Counted from the stretch's first letter, positions 1 to 11,770 are shown. The stretch is DNA of 64,000 nucleotides from Aurifilum marmelostoma (GCA_027559495.1 JAMXSV010000011.1:12501-76500); one strand, 5' to 3'. The notes: generated from the letters alone by a model not told the origin. Program-made: numbers and translations.

Positions 1-36
1 AGCAGGAGCGTCCAGTTGAGGCAATAAAAGATTGGT

Positions 37-1057
37 TTAAAATCCCTCAGGCTGCTTAGAACAACCTGGTGCTGATTTAGATGTCACCGTTGCACTCCCA
101 GCTGTGGCTTCAAATGTGTACCTATAACCTGTTTGCAGGTTTTTCATATCGTATGGTTGGTAGTGGATGTCGTTTGTGGTCAGATCCGGGAACTCATCAG
201 TTATCGCTTTGGCGATTGTGTTGAACCTGTCCTGGCTCTCGGCTGCGATGACGACGGAGACGGGTTCGACCGCGAGGCCCGCGTCACCAACGGTCTGAGC
301 GGCTATTACTGCATCTTTCGCCTCGCTGCCGCAAAGGATATGGAAGACGGAGGGAATGTTGGCTTTATTAAAGAAAAAGACCGCAGAGCATCCGCTCACG
401 TCTACAGCGGCCACCTTATCGCCACTTTTGACTTTGGTTGCCAGGACGTAGTCATTCTCCTCCAGCTGCCACACACCATTTTTTTTAGCCGAGACCGAAG
501 AAAGACCTCTTGGCATAAAGCGAAGTTTCGCCTTCCTCAGCGGGCAGGAGGAGCCTGTGGCCGCGTCGGCGCTGGTAGTCGTCGCGACGGCCGCATTCGT
601 GCTGCTAGTCGTTGCGACGGCTGCCTTCGAGCTGCTGGTCGTTGCAACGGCGGCCTTCGAGCTGCTGGTCGTTGCAACGGCGGCCTTCGAGCTGCTGGTC
701 GCTGCAACGGCGGCCTTCGAGCTACTAGATGGCGGGACGACGGCCTTCGAGCTGCTGGCCGGGATGACGGCAGCTTTCTTGCTGCTTGTTTTAGCCGCCC
801 TGGCATTTAGTTGTTCAGGAATGACAGACGTCGCCGTGTTATCGTAGGCACTATCATCGATAACATCGAGGCTGTTGCAATACCAGTCAAGGAGAATCAG
901 TCTCAAAAATTCACGTCTCTTCGAATATTAAGAGTTGTAAGTGTAAGAGTTGTAAGTGGTTCTGGAAGAGCCTTTCTTACCCATTATCAACGTCCTGGAA
1001 CGCGCTAACAACACCAGCGACGCTGGTGAGTGCTACAAGGAGGTTGGCGAAACGCAT
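37..1057 (-). CDS. Secreted repeat-containing protein, function unknown
   Basis: I do not recognise the family. Two exons: 1057-981 and 871-37, intron 980-872 (GTAAGA..CAG), phase closes exactly and gives 303 aa. The first exon supplies a clear signal peptide (MRFANLLVALTSVAGVVSA), which is why this start is preferred over the internal Met in the second exon. After the signal comes a Ser/Lys/Ala/Val/Thr low-complexity stretch (about residues 50-115, unit roughly SSSKAAVATT), then a compact 170-residue domain with four cysteines that may form two disulfides. Architecture (signal, repetitive linker, small Cys domain) is that of a secreted or cell-wall-associated protein; an effector role is only a possibility. 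The minus-strand start faces the repeat-rich gap to its right. Confidence 0.75.
571..780 (-). repeat. 30-bp coding minisatellite, seven units
   Basis: Seven consecutive 30-bp units run in register from 571; units starting at 631, 661 and 691 are almost identical, outer units are more diverged. Each unit encodes ten residues of the Ser-Lys-Ala linker of the secreted protein. A unit length divisible by three lets copy number change without breaking the frame. Confidence 0.85.
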
Positions 1058-2117
1058 CGTGGTTGTTGATCGGGCGGGCCGATATCGGTTTGAAAGAAGG
1101 AAAATATAGTGCTAAGGTCCTGCTAAGGTCTAGAGAAGGTTATATTGGTGGTGAGGGTAGTGATGAGGATGAGGAAAATAATGATAATGATGAGCATAGA
1201 GACCTTTCATTGTAGGTTGAACCCGCAGATGAGGGCTTTTTTATATGCTTGTGAACTTCCTATCTTGCTCTCATATACATGTTCAAACCGCCCTGAAGCA
1301 TGACCGGGACCAGCATGGCCGGGACCTGTGTAGATGCATTATGTGAGCATCTTGAGACTCAATGTGGCCGGAGGAATAAGGTGGCCGGAGGCATATCAAC
1401 CTGGCCAGGAGTGCGTCGGCCAAGCTTGGCAATGGAAGGCTGACCTCTACCACATTGATATCAAGTCAATCCACCATCGCTAACTCGCTGAACTTGTGAC
1501 CTAAAAACACATCTGACCTGCCTTACAGAGAAAATGCATAGAAATATGTTTCATCCATTAATCTAAGTATCGTTTTGAACACTCTATTGCTCACAGCTCA
1601 CTGCTAGTGCACATTTGAGTAGACAATCCATCTTGTGGTTTCCATTCGAGGACTGACTTAGGATGCTGCACTAGATTATTATCCCAGGGCTGCGACTTTG
1701 CTTGCGCCTGGGCATGTACTTTAGCGCATACCCAAAGAGTTTGAATCAGCTTATGATAGATTTATGTGAATTCGAAAGGAGCTGGAAAAGTATCGAGTAG
1801 TTTGTCCATTTATCTAGAAAGCAGTGTGGGATTGACTTGTATATATCATCATGTACAAGCTGCTGTTTTGATGACATTTTGGGTGAGTTCTTTGGCGGTT
1901 CCTTCATGTCAGCACATGAATCAAAGTTCACATCTGTACCTCACATGTAAGAGAGCCAAGGAGCTAAAGTCTAATTCTAGCTTACGATAGGCCCATCGAT
2001 AGCACCTGGCGCCATGATCCCACGCCGCCAAGTGATACATATTAGGTAAAAGGACAAGTCAGGGGGCATAGAAGGAACATCTGACATGGCCGCTGAGGTG
2101 ATATAAGAAAATAGAAT
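1058..2117. other. Intergenic, no gene recognised
   Basis: Only short frames without domain content or splice support. Contains the promoter of the secreted-protein gene at its left end. No tRNA or other RNA gene was seen. Confidence 0.5.
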
Positions 2118-2399
2118 TGTCATAATAAAGGCACTTTTCTCACGGAGTGAACGATGGGAGTGTGAATAAGGAGATACTCCACAGAGTGGTGAAAAAGAGT
2201 GATTCAATCAGCCCCAGGCATCTGGACCAGGGCCCTGCATTAGGCTTCGGCTATTCCGGCCCTTTGTTGTACTTCTATATAAAAATGGGTGCATTGGTAC
2301 CTCAGATAGACAGACAGAGAGAAGCGATCTGTAGGCTAGGACCAATTCAGGCTATTCACCCGCCTACGCACACACGAGAACAGACCCTTCGATCTCACA
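2118..2399 (+). mobile_element. Solo LTR, family A, with 5-bp target duplication
   Basis: A 282-bp unit beginning TGTCAT and ending CTCACA. It is flanked on both sides by the same 5 bases, AGAAT (2113-2117 and 2400-2404), the target duplication left by an LTR retrotransposon. The same sequence recurs at 52617-52903 (also with a perfect duplication), as a diverged inverted copy at 5103-5389 and as a 3' fragment near 24280-24353. No gag/pol coding sequence lies next to any copy, so these are solo LTRs left after LTR-LTR recombination. Confidence 0.85.
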
Positions 2400-2898
2400 A
2401 GAATTCATATAGCAGAGGCTATGGGCAAACCCCATATACTGTGGGGCTCATAGCCCCAGACCGCAGTGACTGCCTGATTGTGGGGCAAGCGCCAGTGAGT
2501 CAGTGTGTTGCTGATCTGATCGACTAGTGTCACCCAGGCCCAACATATAGCAAGGCTTCTAGCTATTCGATCCACCGCCTGTACTACAAGTTGTGCAGCT
2601 CCCTATGATATGCTCCCCTACAACTAAAGTGCTATATGTTACTAAATGAATCCCAGCTCCTGACCAGCATATGCCATCTTACCCAATCACTAATATACAA
2701 TGAGTGCGGATTAGGCTACAACTGCTTCGGGATGATGTAAGCACTAGGGTTCTATTTACCTCCTGCTTACATACCCATCTTGTATAGGGGTATATATTAT
2801 AACTGCAGCTGCTGTCCAGACTCCTGTTCCATCTTTCTTGATAGATCCAGGTCTCTAAACCATCTTTCATTCTCCTTCCTCTTTAAGCTGTGTTCAAT
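2400..2898 (+). promoter_or_regulatory. Upstream region of the F-box gene
   Basis: Non-coding. A TATA-like TATATATTAT lies at 2791-2800, about 100 bp before the F-box start codon, a normal distance for a fungal core promoter. The left edge abuts the LTR, so LTR sequence sits within 0.5 kb of this start. Confidence 0.4.
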
Positions 2899-4917
2899 AT
2901 GGCAGTAGACTCTGCTAAGTTAGGCCTATATGATCTGCCAGTCGAAACATTGCAGCAGGTAGCAGGTCATCTTAATGACTCGCATCGACCAAGTCTTTAC
3001 GCACTTAGTTTGGCAAGCACAACTTGCCATAGCGCTACTATTCCATCAATTTTCCACCAAGTCAACCTTACAGTTCGCAGTTGCCAGGAGCTACAGCGCG
3101 ACGTCGATACACTCATCAAGACTCTATCCCGTACAGAGAGCGCCGGCCACGTCCGCTGTCTTAGCATCAAAGGGTCTCTATGTTTAGATATCAAGGACCC
3201 CAGTGGATCAAAAACCAAGACGGGAACGTTGGATGACGATGAACCAGGTATAGCCTGGCTCAAGTCAACTGGTGTTGATGAAATCTTGGTCGGCGAAGAA
3301 CTAATCGCTCCTGGACGGTATATTTGCTATGATCAATCTATTATCAAGAGACATTCCGAGGAGGATATGGCATGGGCACCAGTTGTCAGCTTGATGGAAA
3401 CACTTCCACACCTAACCAGACTGGTATACGACTGCCGGAATCAGTTTCCGCCCAGCCTCCTCGACGTCCTTCACAAGCACCATCCCCAATGCAAACTCTA
3501 TCATCTTACATTCCGACTGCGAAGCATACTATGGGATCCGCCCTATCCTCATGAAATAGCTGTGGCTACGTCTCCATGTCTATATGGTGTTAAGGTTAGA
3601 TGCGCTTGGCGGGATTCAAGTGGTGACGATGATTTCAACCAAGAGGTGATGATGGAACTTGTTGCCAGTCTTGCCCCCAACCTCAAGGAAGTTACTGTGG
3701 TGAATCTTCGGCCGGATAGGGCTGATAGATACTCCCGCCCCCGAGGGCAATGGCAAGGTCTTCCGGGCTTTGTGCCCGGTAGAGCTACCGGGTCTTTGAC
3801 CTCTCTGTCGCTTATTGGGATAGTGCGCTGGTCGCCGGATCTTCTCCAGACTTGGGCTCGGCATACAGACTTTAGCTCTCTGCATCACCTGGTCCTTGGT
3901 GGAGGTTATGACTACAACACAGGCATCAATGATGAGATGATGGATTGGATTGCTCAGAATTGCTCCTTCCCTCGATTGAAGACACTTCGCGTTTATTTAG
4001 ACCGCGACGATGTCTATGTTGAGAGGCCCGATTACGCCAACAACGCTATCGCCCTTTTCAGGGCATTCGAACCTCTCGATGAGCTTTCAGTATCCGGCCC
4101 GCTCGAGCCTAAGATCCTGGATGCTATCCTATACCGACACGGGCAGACATTAAGAAAGTTAAGTCTTTGTCCGTCTGAGGATCCATTCACTCTGGCAAAT
4201 GCTCGGATTCGACGAGAGATACCTATGATATTCACAAAGGAGCATATTCACAAAATCCAAGCCCTGTGTCCGGCATTGCAGGAGCTAGCTATTCCGGTTA
4301 AACGCAGGAAATCCAATGCGATTGAGGCTGAGATTTATAGAAGCTTCGGCGATATGGAACGTTTACAATCCCTCTTCCTCACCTTGGACTGTTCTGACTG
4401 GCAGGTCACTCGAGACCCCGCTTCGAGAGACGATCCTTCGTTCGACGAAGAAGATCGCGAGACCTTTGCTCTTGGATTCTTAAAGAAGGGCCATCTCAAA
4501 GAAACCTTTATAAACTGTGCAGTGGATGAGGCGCTGGCGCGATCAATCTGGGAGACTATCTGCCAAGATAAGGTGGGCGAGCAATTAAAGTCTCTCAAAC
4601 TGTGGACTACTGGGGGCGGCCAGTTTGGGAACTCCTGCACCAATGGTGCTATACCTCCGATTATTGAAAATCTAAGTCGTTCGTGGCTTATCGAGCGAGT
4701 TTCTCGGAACGACAAGGATATTATTGATATTAGGGAACTGGGTCGTCGAGCGAGGGAGGCCCGCGACCAAAAGTCAATAGATGAAGATAACAAGCGAGCG
4801 AACTTAGGGGTAGACGTGGAAACGGAGGCCTTGCAAATATTTCGCCGTGTTTGGCCCTGCAAGGAGGGCAGCAAGGATTGGCGGGATGATTGGTCAAGTC
4901 TTCCTCTGCAGGCTTAA
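2899..4917 (+). CDS. F-box domain protein with LRR-like body
   Basis: Intronless, 672 aa from the ATG at 2899; the frame is open slightly upstream but has no earlier ATG nearby. The N-terminus (LYDLPVETLQQVAGHL, about residues 10-25) followed by LYALSLASTTCHSATIP is an F-box, the part that binds Skp1 in SCF ubiquitin ligases. The rest carries irregular leucine-rich segments (such as LTSLSLIGIVRW and LKTLRVYL) as in fungal F-box/LRR proteins, where they select substrates. The C-terminal 60 residues are highly charged. Such genes are numerous and fast-changing in filamentous ascomycetes, so no specific substrate can be named. It stands between two copies of the same LTR family. Confidence 0.8.
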   Translation: MAVDSAKLGLYDLPVETLQQVAGHLNDSHRPSLYALSLASTTCHSATIPSIFHQVNLTVRSCQELQRDVDTLIKTLSRTESAGHVRCLSIKGSLCLDIKDPSGSKTKTGTLDDDEPGIAWLKSTGVDEILVGEELIAPGRYICYDQSIIKRHSEEDMAWAPVVSLMETLPHLTRLVYDCRNQFPPSLLDVLHKHHPQCKLYHLTFRLRSILWDPPYPHEIAVATSPCLYGVKVRCAWRDSSGDDDFNQEVMMELVASLAPNLKEVTVVNLRPDRADRYSRPRGQWQGLPGFVPGRATGSLTSLSLIGIVRWSPDLLQTWARHTDFSSLHHLVLGGGYDYNTGINDEMMDWIAQNCSFPRLKTLRVYLDRDDVYVERPDYANNAIALFRAFEPLDELSVSGPLEPKILDAILYRHGQTLRKLSLCPSEDPFTLANARIRREIPMIFTKEHIHKIQALCPALQELAIPVKRRKSNAIEAEIYRSFGDMERLQSLFLTLDCSDWQVTRDPASRDDPSFDEEDRETFALGFLKKGHLKETFINCAVDEALARSIWETICQDKVGEQLKSLKLWTTGGGQFGNSCTNGAIPPIIENLSRSWLIERVSRNDKDIIDIRELGRRAREARDQKSIDEDNKRANLGVDVETEALQIFRRVWPCKEGSKDWRDDWSSLPLQA

Positions 4918-5102
4918 TTTCCTATATATAGCATCGAATAGATCGTGGCTACTGAGAGTTCAATGCCTTTCGAAGTCCCTCAGATGTAGAATATAGACCT
5001 TAGGTAGGCATAACTTACACAGATGTATGACTTGGCTGCTAGCCAGTGCAGCCAGCAACTATAGCAAATTACTTAATGTGCGGGTAGATGCTTGTGTATA
5101 TA

Positions 5103-5389
5103 TGTTGCAGCACTCAGATCATAGTTGCTCCATTGCGCCTCATGGACCATTGCGGGTCTTCTGTTTTCAGCCTACAGATTCCTTCCCTCTGTCTGTCTAC
5201 CTGAGGTACCTCTGCGCCCTTTTCTATGAAAAGAGCAAAACAACGGGCTGCAATAAGCGAAACCTGATAAAGGGTCTTGGGAGAGAGGACAGGGGCTGGA
5301 TGAATCACTCCCTTCATCACTCTGTGAGAGCCCTCCTTGTTTAACATCCATTGTTCATCCCGTGAAAAAGGGGCTTTTGTTTTCCAACA
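5103..5389 (-). mobile_element. Diverged LTR copy, family A, inverted
   Basis: The reverse complement aligns along most of its length with the solo LTR at 2118-2399 (shared blocks around GGAGTGA, GGTACCTCAG and ATCTGTAGGCT). It reads TGTTGG..GCAACA on its own strand and is 287 bp, matching the length of the copy at 52617. No 5-bp duplication is visible (ATATA versus CTACT), and substitutions are many, so it is older or was formed by recombination between elements. Confidence 0.65.
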
Positions 5390-5538
5390 CTACTTAATAG
5401 GCCGAGCTGCAAGAATGAAATGAAAATAGGAACAGTATAATCGAATACTTCACCTGCGCGATAGATTCCAATCTTTCATCCACCTCAGCATCCATTCCCT
5501 TTTGATCGGGCCCAGGGCTTGCAGCGTCTTGCTCAGCT

Positions 5539-8500
5539 TCACGGACTCATCTGTGGAGAATGTTGCTCTCTTTGTCTAATCAAGCCTTGTCTCTCATCAA
5601 TACTTCTGAAGAAGTCCACAATTTTTACTGCTGGCTGAGAATCCACAGTCCCTTTATCATGCATATTCGTGTTCTGCAACTCAGAAATCCATTCCTTCAG
5701 GCTCACTTCCTCCAATGGCGTGTCTTCTCCTAGCTCAGCCTTAATGATAGGCAACAAATCATCCCACGAGCAACGAGAGGGGTTGATGAGGTGAAGTATT
5801 CGCAGTGAATTGTCACCGACGGGATGAGGAGCTCGACACAACTCACAGATGATCGTGGCAAGGACATCAACTGGGACCCAATCGACTTCTCCTAAGGCAC
5901 AGCCGTCGGGAATCTTCCGCATTGTTCTCGCCGTCTTCAACATTAGAGGCAACCATTCCGTCTTGTTCCATATGGCCCCGTTGCTGGGAGAGATGGGCCC
6001 GGCGATTTGTCCAATTCGGAGAATGGTTACATCAATGCCGGCAGTTTCGCATGCAGCCGAGAGTATTTGCTCAGCGACGGCTTTCGATTCCGCGTACCCT
6101 GTTGGCTGAGCAGCTGCCAGATGTGTAGGCAGTAACTCCGGAATGGTGACGATATTGGGATCAAAGACAGGCCAATCTGCAACCGAAGAAATGGACGACA
6201 CGAATACGAAGCGTGCACGACGAGCACTGGTCACACAGAAGTTGACAAGGTGTCGTACCCCACGAACATGAACCTCTTCGAAGGTATTGAGGTTTTGATT
6301 GAAATCAACTTTCCAAGCGTTGTGAATGACCAGATTCGTCGTCTCCTTTAACTCGGATAGGACTGTAGCGGGGAGTCCAAGGTCCTGTTTGCTGTAATCT
6401 GCTTGATGGAAGACAACACGTGAGGTGTCAAAACTACACGGCGTCGACCATGAAGTTAGAGCCTCATCTATGCGATCCTTCGCACTGCTAGAGCGATCGA
6501 GGCAGCTAACCCGAGCGATGTTGGGATCTGACAGCAGCTCCAATAGGAGTTGCAAGCCTAGAGATCCTGTTGAGCCAGTCAAGATGACATGCATCTGAGG
6601 CGGAGGAGCGATTCCATCCTTATCACTCGGAAGTTTTGGGAGATCACCGATGTATCGCCGGACCATAGCGTTCATCTGCTCAACACGATCCTGGGATCGT
6701 GACCCGATGACCACCCTGGTTTCATCGAGAGGAGCATTCATGACAGCTTCAGAAAGCGCGGCGACCGTAGGATGGGCGTAAACGTATTTCATAGAGATCC
6801 AAGATACGTCAACATCTGGTGTCGCGGAAAGGATCCCACTCCTTAACATCTTGACAATGTCCATGGTCTGTAGAGAGTCTAAGCCCTGGACGAAGAGGTC
6901 CTCATTTGACTGGACATTATAGCTGGGGAAGGCGGAGGTAACGATATTAGAGACGAACGTCGTGACCACAGCAGGATCGGTGAATGATGTCAGGGTGATG
7001 TCCTTGGAATTTAGAGAGACATCACGAGCATACAGCTCGGTAAGCTCACCCTCGTATAAGCGGCTGGTCGCGACCCTGACCACAGTCCCCTTTGGAGACC
7101 TTATGAATCGCTTAGAGGCAGGACTGATCAAGATCATATCTTTAGTGATTCTGGCCTGACCAGGAGCCTGGATGTTGGCCTTCTCTATCGTCAACCATAG
7201 TGTCTCTATGATTGACTGCAGAGTTCCCATAGTGTCCTTTAGCTCCAGAACGAGACACGGACGAAAGTAGCCTTGCCCGACGATCAGAGCACCACTAACC
7301 GCAGGGTGCGACGATATGAGGATTTCACTAGGAACCGGATTGAATTTCTCTCCATTTGAGAGAACAATGATATCATCGACGCGGCCATGGAACGTCCACA
7401 AGTTTGGTTTCGTGGGATGAGGCCTGAACAGGTCTTTGGTGTGCCAGACCTCGGCGTCAGGGAAATTGGCGGAAAGACTGCGAACTTTCTCGAGGGCTGG
7501 GTTACGCCGCATAGTCATCTCATAAAGCCCATCCATGTGCGGTTCCATGACGGCTTCTTGGGCAGGGTGCCACTCGAGGGCCGCCCAGTCCTCACGTCTC
7601 GGAACCAGGGCTTGGATTGCCCCGGTCTCGGTCTGTCCATAGAATTGACAGACATCCGTGACTTTGCTTAGAGCCCCACCCGCGTCCTGCGAGAGTGGAC
7701 CACCAGCGTAGAGCAGGAATTTGAGCTGCTTGCACTTCTCAATACCGCCCGGTTCTTGCACAAGCTGCTCGGCAATGATAGGAGGACAAAATATGGCTTT
7801 GAGCTTGAAATGGTCCATTATCTCGCCTACAAGGTGGCCTGTGGGAGGGCGGCTGGGAGGGCCTATGACCAGCTTCGCAGTCTGGTAGTAGATTGGTAGC
7901 AGTACCATCGACGAGAAGCCTGCCAAGTGAAAGGCAGGAAAGGGTGAGAAGAAGGTCTCTTGCTGTGGGAAGTCCCACAAGGACCAGTTCTGGTTCACAC
8001 GGCCAAGGACCACCGGCAAATTTCGGTCGTGATCACCCACAGCGAACGTCGCATGATTCATGACGATCGGCTTCGGAGCCCCGGTCGAGCCGGAAGAATG
8101 CAAGACGAGGATCGGATCCCATTTGGTTGCATTGAACTCTTTGTTCCAATTGTAGTGATCTGATTTCGCTTTCGCCATGTCACTCAGCGTGCCAATCTGA
8201 TGGTATTGCAGATCTGCTCGATGCTTCCTTAGGGGCTTTATCACATCCTGTATTTCAGACGTGTAAAAGAAGTGGCGGCATTGGGTTTGCTCAAGAAGGG
8301 ATGCGTTCATCTCGGCTGAGTTTCTAGGAGAAGGAAGTAGGACCTGCATACATGTCAGAAATTGCTCATGCTGGCATTGCTTATGGACTCTGATGCCTGA
8401 CCTTATAGCCACATTTGACTGCTGCTAGGAAGACGACAACGTAGCGGAGATCACCGGGTCCAATGTATGCAATTGTATCGAAGGTCGAGCTTGGACCCAG

Positions 8501-8683
8501 ACTTTCGTGAATCCATGCCGCCAGACAATCTGTTGCACTTGCAATGTCGGAGAACGTAATGGCTACAAATCCGTCACTGATAGTGTTGGTGAGAGGCGCG
8601 TAGGCATATGGAAAATTGGGTTGTTGCTTCGCTGTCTCATCAACGACATTTGGTAACAATCGAGAGCCATAGATAGGAGGCAT
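5539..8683 (-). CDS. NRPS-like carboxylate reductase (A-T-R)
   Basis: Two exons, 8683-8402 and 8343-5539, intron 8401-8344; 1,028 aa. Domains in order: adenylation (about 1-500) with the AMP/phosphate loop SSGSTGAPKP near 175-185; a carrier (T) domain with GLDSLQ near 580, whose Ser would hold phosphopantetheine; and a thioester-reductase domain with the Rossmann motif GSTGSLG near 684 and the catalytic pair YAESK near 844. Enzymes of this layout activate a carboxylic acid, load it as a thioester and release an aldehyde or alcohol using NAD(P)H. There is no condensation domain, so it does not make peptides. Neighbours are an F-box protein and a nucleoside-phosphorylase-domain protein, so no metabolite cluster is evident; the substrate is unknown (aryl acid or alpha-aminoadipate-type acid are family possibilities). 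No frame breaks seen. Confidence 0.88.
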
Positions 8684-10393
8684 GGTGATAAACTCTCCGA
8701 ACCTCCTACAGAAATCGGAAGAATAATAGAGAGCAGTCTTTGGTGTGAAGGCTGACTTAGGAGTCAATACCCACACAACTCCCGCCCGTACGTATTTATG
8801 TAGGGAGACTCTTTTCATATACTTACCAACACTGATGCGGGTAAATGGAGCTCTGTCATCCATTCTGTCGCATCCTTAAGAATACTAGACTGAGATGCCC
8901 TTCAAGGTTGGCTACCGGCGATCGCATAGGGTGAGTAATTCCATTCCATTAAATAATAGCGTAACACCGGCCTGCATGGATATCAACCCCGCACAATACT
9001 TTGCTCCGAGCAAAAGTACTATGCAGAGCCGAGCAAAAAAGTTCCACGCAGGAACCACCATCCGTGCAATCTCAGGTTCTAACAAATAAAGACCTTCTTG
9101 ACACAATCTTTTCCAAGAAAAGAAAACAACAAACCAAAAAAACCGGGGACTGGGGAGGAAATTGTCCCCTCTTCTCTAGCCTATTGCAGTCTTAGACATG
9201 CATGAGTTTGAGTTTTGTCATTACACGGACCCAAAACTCAGGATTGCAAGAGGCGACAAGCTGATTCATCATCGCCACTCTCCAGCTGTGGTCACATCCT
9301 ATCGTGACTTGGATACAAGGTTCGGGGGCCTCCAATTTGGGGGCCGCAGAAGGAGTAATAATTTCCCATACTTACGGGCACATTTCGGTCAGAGCAGGAG
9401 TGTGTTCGGGTTTTAGTCACACAAGATTGAGCTACTCTGGCCCCGAGGCCGTGTGCAGGATCCCGGTAAAGAATAATTACTTAAGTAGGTGACAAGAAAG
9501 TCCAATCCTCTTGGGTCAAATAGTTTGTCAGGAAAGCCAACGCCATCTAGGTAGTCTCGAGGTGAATCATGTGAACATTGTACATACCTAGGGCTGTGAA
9601 GGCCAAGATGCAACAAGCCCCACCTTCTGATACGGTATCACTCTACAAGTGCTAAGTGAACAAGAGTGGCTTTGCAGTGGGGCATAAAAAGGTGCTGTGC
9701 CTTGGACCAGCGAGCTACTGGACTAACTGCAATTGTTTATTGATCCCTTGCAACCCCACAGCCCAGCGCGTTTAGCATGCCGCCTCAGCGCTTACCACAG
9801 CTGCATTCTGCTCAATCAATAGTCATAGTAGAACAATTCTTATGAGACCGCGTCGCTCTGACCTTTTTTTAAACACTAGGCCATGGCACCTCTGATGTTA
9901 TTTATAATAAAAGGTGAATTCCCTGGACAAAGCGACCTTACTTGCTTTGCCTTGTTATAGAATTCTCAGGACTGTTCTCCTTCTCGATTTTCCTCAGTAT
10001 TAATGGAATTCATGCTTCCTCGAGCAGAAATGTGGCGGCAAGCATACCTAGGTCAGCACCATCGGTCGTACTCGGAATTGTTCATCCTCTATATACATAT
10101 TAGTTGCTGGACTTATTTGGGGCGTGCTTAGTATTAATAGAAGTTTGAACCCCACTTACCTGCATCGAAGCGCCCTCCAAGCGGCTAAAACGCGTGATAT
10201 GTCCGATGGTGATATGATGTGGACCCAGAGTTATTTCTCTATAAAGCTGCTCCTCACCATATGTTTGCACTCGTAGTCCAGTCCTGCATCTCTTCAAGAA
10301 CCATTTACTTATTAGTTCCGAACATATTTATGACAATTCCCTTATACAAACTATAGGATATACCCTTCACGCACGTACTCCTTCAAATCGGAC
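8684..10393. other. Intergenic, 1.7 kb, no gene recognised
   Basis: Divergent promoter space between the reductase (minus) and the phosphorylase-domain gene (plus). Frames up to about 70 codons occur but lack domains, splice support or family resemblance. Confidence 0.5.
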
Positions 10394-11392
10394 ATGCTGG
10401 ACCCTAAGCTCTACACGGTTGGCTGGATCTGCGCCGTCGAGGCCGAGATAGTCGCTGCTCAAATGTTTCTCGACGAGAAGCACGCTGCGCCAGATCATGT
10501 GCCCGTCAACGATCACAACAGCTATACGCTCGGCCGGATCGGAAAACACAATGTTGTCATAGCTGCATTGCCTCATTGGCAATACGGGCTCGCCAGCGCA
10601 GCGACCGTCGCTAGAGATATGGCGCGCAGCTTTCCCAATATTAGGACCGGCCTGATGGTGGGCATCGGCGGCGGCGCACCGAGTGCAAAGCACGACATTC
10701 GCCTTGGCGATATCGTAGTCAGCTCCCCAGGTTACGGCAGCGGCGGAGTATTCCAATATGATTACGGAAAGACGATCCAAGGCAAAAAGTTCACTACTAC
10801 TGGCCACCTCAACCAGCCGCCCCAATTCATGTTGACGACAATCGCTACGCTCAAAGCTGAGCATGCAATCGACGGTCATGGCATCGAACAAGCCATCAAC
10901 ACCCTTCTGCAGAAGAACTCCAAATTGCGGGCGAAATACCAGCGGCCACTTGGAAGCACCGACAGACTTTACAAATCTTCCTTTAAGCACAAGGGGAGTG
11001 ATGGTCAGAGTTGCAAAGCGGTCTGTGGGGACAGCCGCTCCAACTTGGTTCCTAGAACCAAGCGAGCTGAAGATCATGACAACCCCGCGATTCACTACGG
11101 GCTGATTGCATCTGCAAACCAATTGATGAAGGATGCTGTAGTTCGCGATGAGCTGTCTGCGGAGAAAGATGTCTTGTGCTTCGAGATGGAGGCAGCTGGG
11201 TTGATGAATCACTTTCCTTGCCTCGTGATCCGGGGGATTTGCGACTACTCGGATACACACAAGAATGTGGACTGGCAGGGCTATGCGGCGATGGCAGCAG
11301 GTGCATATGCGAAGGTTGTTCTGAATAGGATTGCACCGAATAAGATAGAGGCTGAGAGGAGATTAAGCGAAGCTCTTCCTGAGGACTTGTGA
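10394..11392 (+). CDS. Stand-alone nucleoside phosphorylase (PNP_UDP_1) domain protein
   Basis: Intronless, 332 aa. The start YTVGWICAVEAE, the glycine-rich phosphate-site motif MVGIGGGAPS (about residue 90), the nucleoside-site motif CFEMEAAGLMN (about 260) and VIRGICDYSD are those of the fungal PNP/UDP phosphorylase superfamily. In ascomycetes this domain is often the N-terminal part of NACHT or ankyrin/TPR NLR-like proteins; here the gene stops at the end of the domain with an in-frame TGA, and no NACHT sequence follows. Proteins of the family cleave N-glycosidic bonds of nucleosides; the physiological role of the fungal NLR-type branch is unsettled. A NACHT-WD40 gene begins 11 kb to the right, on the other strand. 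Confidence 0.8.
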   Translation: MLDPKLYTVGWICAVEAEIVAAQMFLDEKHAAPDHVPVNDHNSYTLGRIGKHNVVIAALPHWQYGLASAATVARDMARSFPNIRTGLMVGIGGGAPSAKHDIRLGDIVVSSPGYGSGGVFQYDYGKTIQGKKFTTTGHLNQPPQFMLTTIATLKAEHAIDGHGIEQAINTLLQKNSKLRAKYQRPLGSTDRLYKSSFKHKGSDGQSCKAVCGDSRSNLVPRTKRAEDHDNPAIHYGLIASANQLMKDAVVRDELSAEKDVLCFEMEAAGLMNHFPCLVIRGICDYSDTHKNVDWQGYAAMAAGAYAKVVLNRIAPNKIEAERRLSEALPEDL

Positions 11393-11770
11393 TCCTAGAA
11401 CCACATAATCCTGGGAACTCAGGAGATGAGTTGCTTCTTCCATGTTGCACGGATAGATATATAGGTAGTCAATGGGATATCGAAGAAATCAATTAATTCA
11501 CAGCGAGCAATAAGAAAAGGCCTATGCAAGCTAGACAGCTCATCTAATGTGGGTGGCTAGAGTCAATTGAAATGCTTCAATCTAAGGTTTACGTTTCTAT
11601 CAAAGAATGTAGAGAGAAGAGGGCAAACACAAATGAGGATCTTCTGCTATGGACCGAGCACCTTGCAAGACATTTAGTTAACAATTGAAGATTGGCCTTC
11701 CACAGAAGACATGTTTTCTTCATTATCAATGAATTCAATAGCACATGACATGAGTGCATATGTCTGTGAA
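11393..11770. other. Intergenic, nothing recognised
   Basis: AT-rich 3' flank of the phosphorylase-domain gene up to the LTR-like repeat. No coding signal. Confidence 0.45.

Noticed and set aside
133..847. Plus-strand frames of 225 and 96 codons over the secreted-protein gene
   Set aside because: Shadows of the coding minisatellite; no start context, signal or domain, while the minus strand has a signal peptide and a phase-correct intron.
2147..2527. 126-codon frame at the left LTR
   Set aside because: Lies mostly inside a solo LTR, so it is not a gene.
10367..11260. 297-codon minus-strand frame opposite the phosphorylase-domain gene
   Set aside because: The plus strand has all family motifs in one frame; the antisense frame is a codon-bias shadow.
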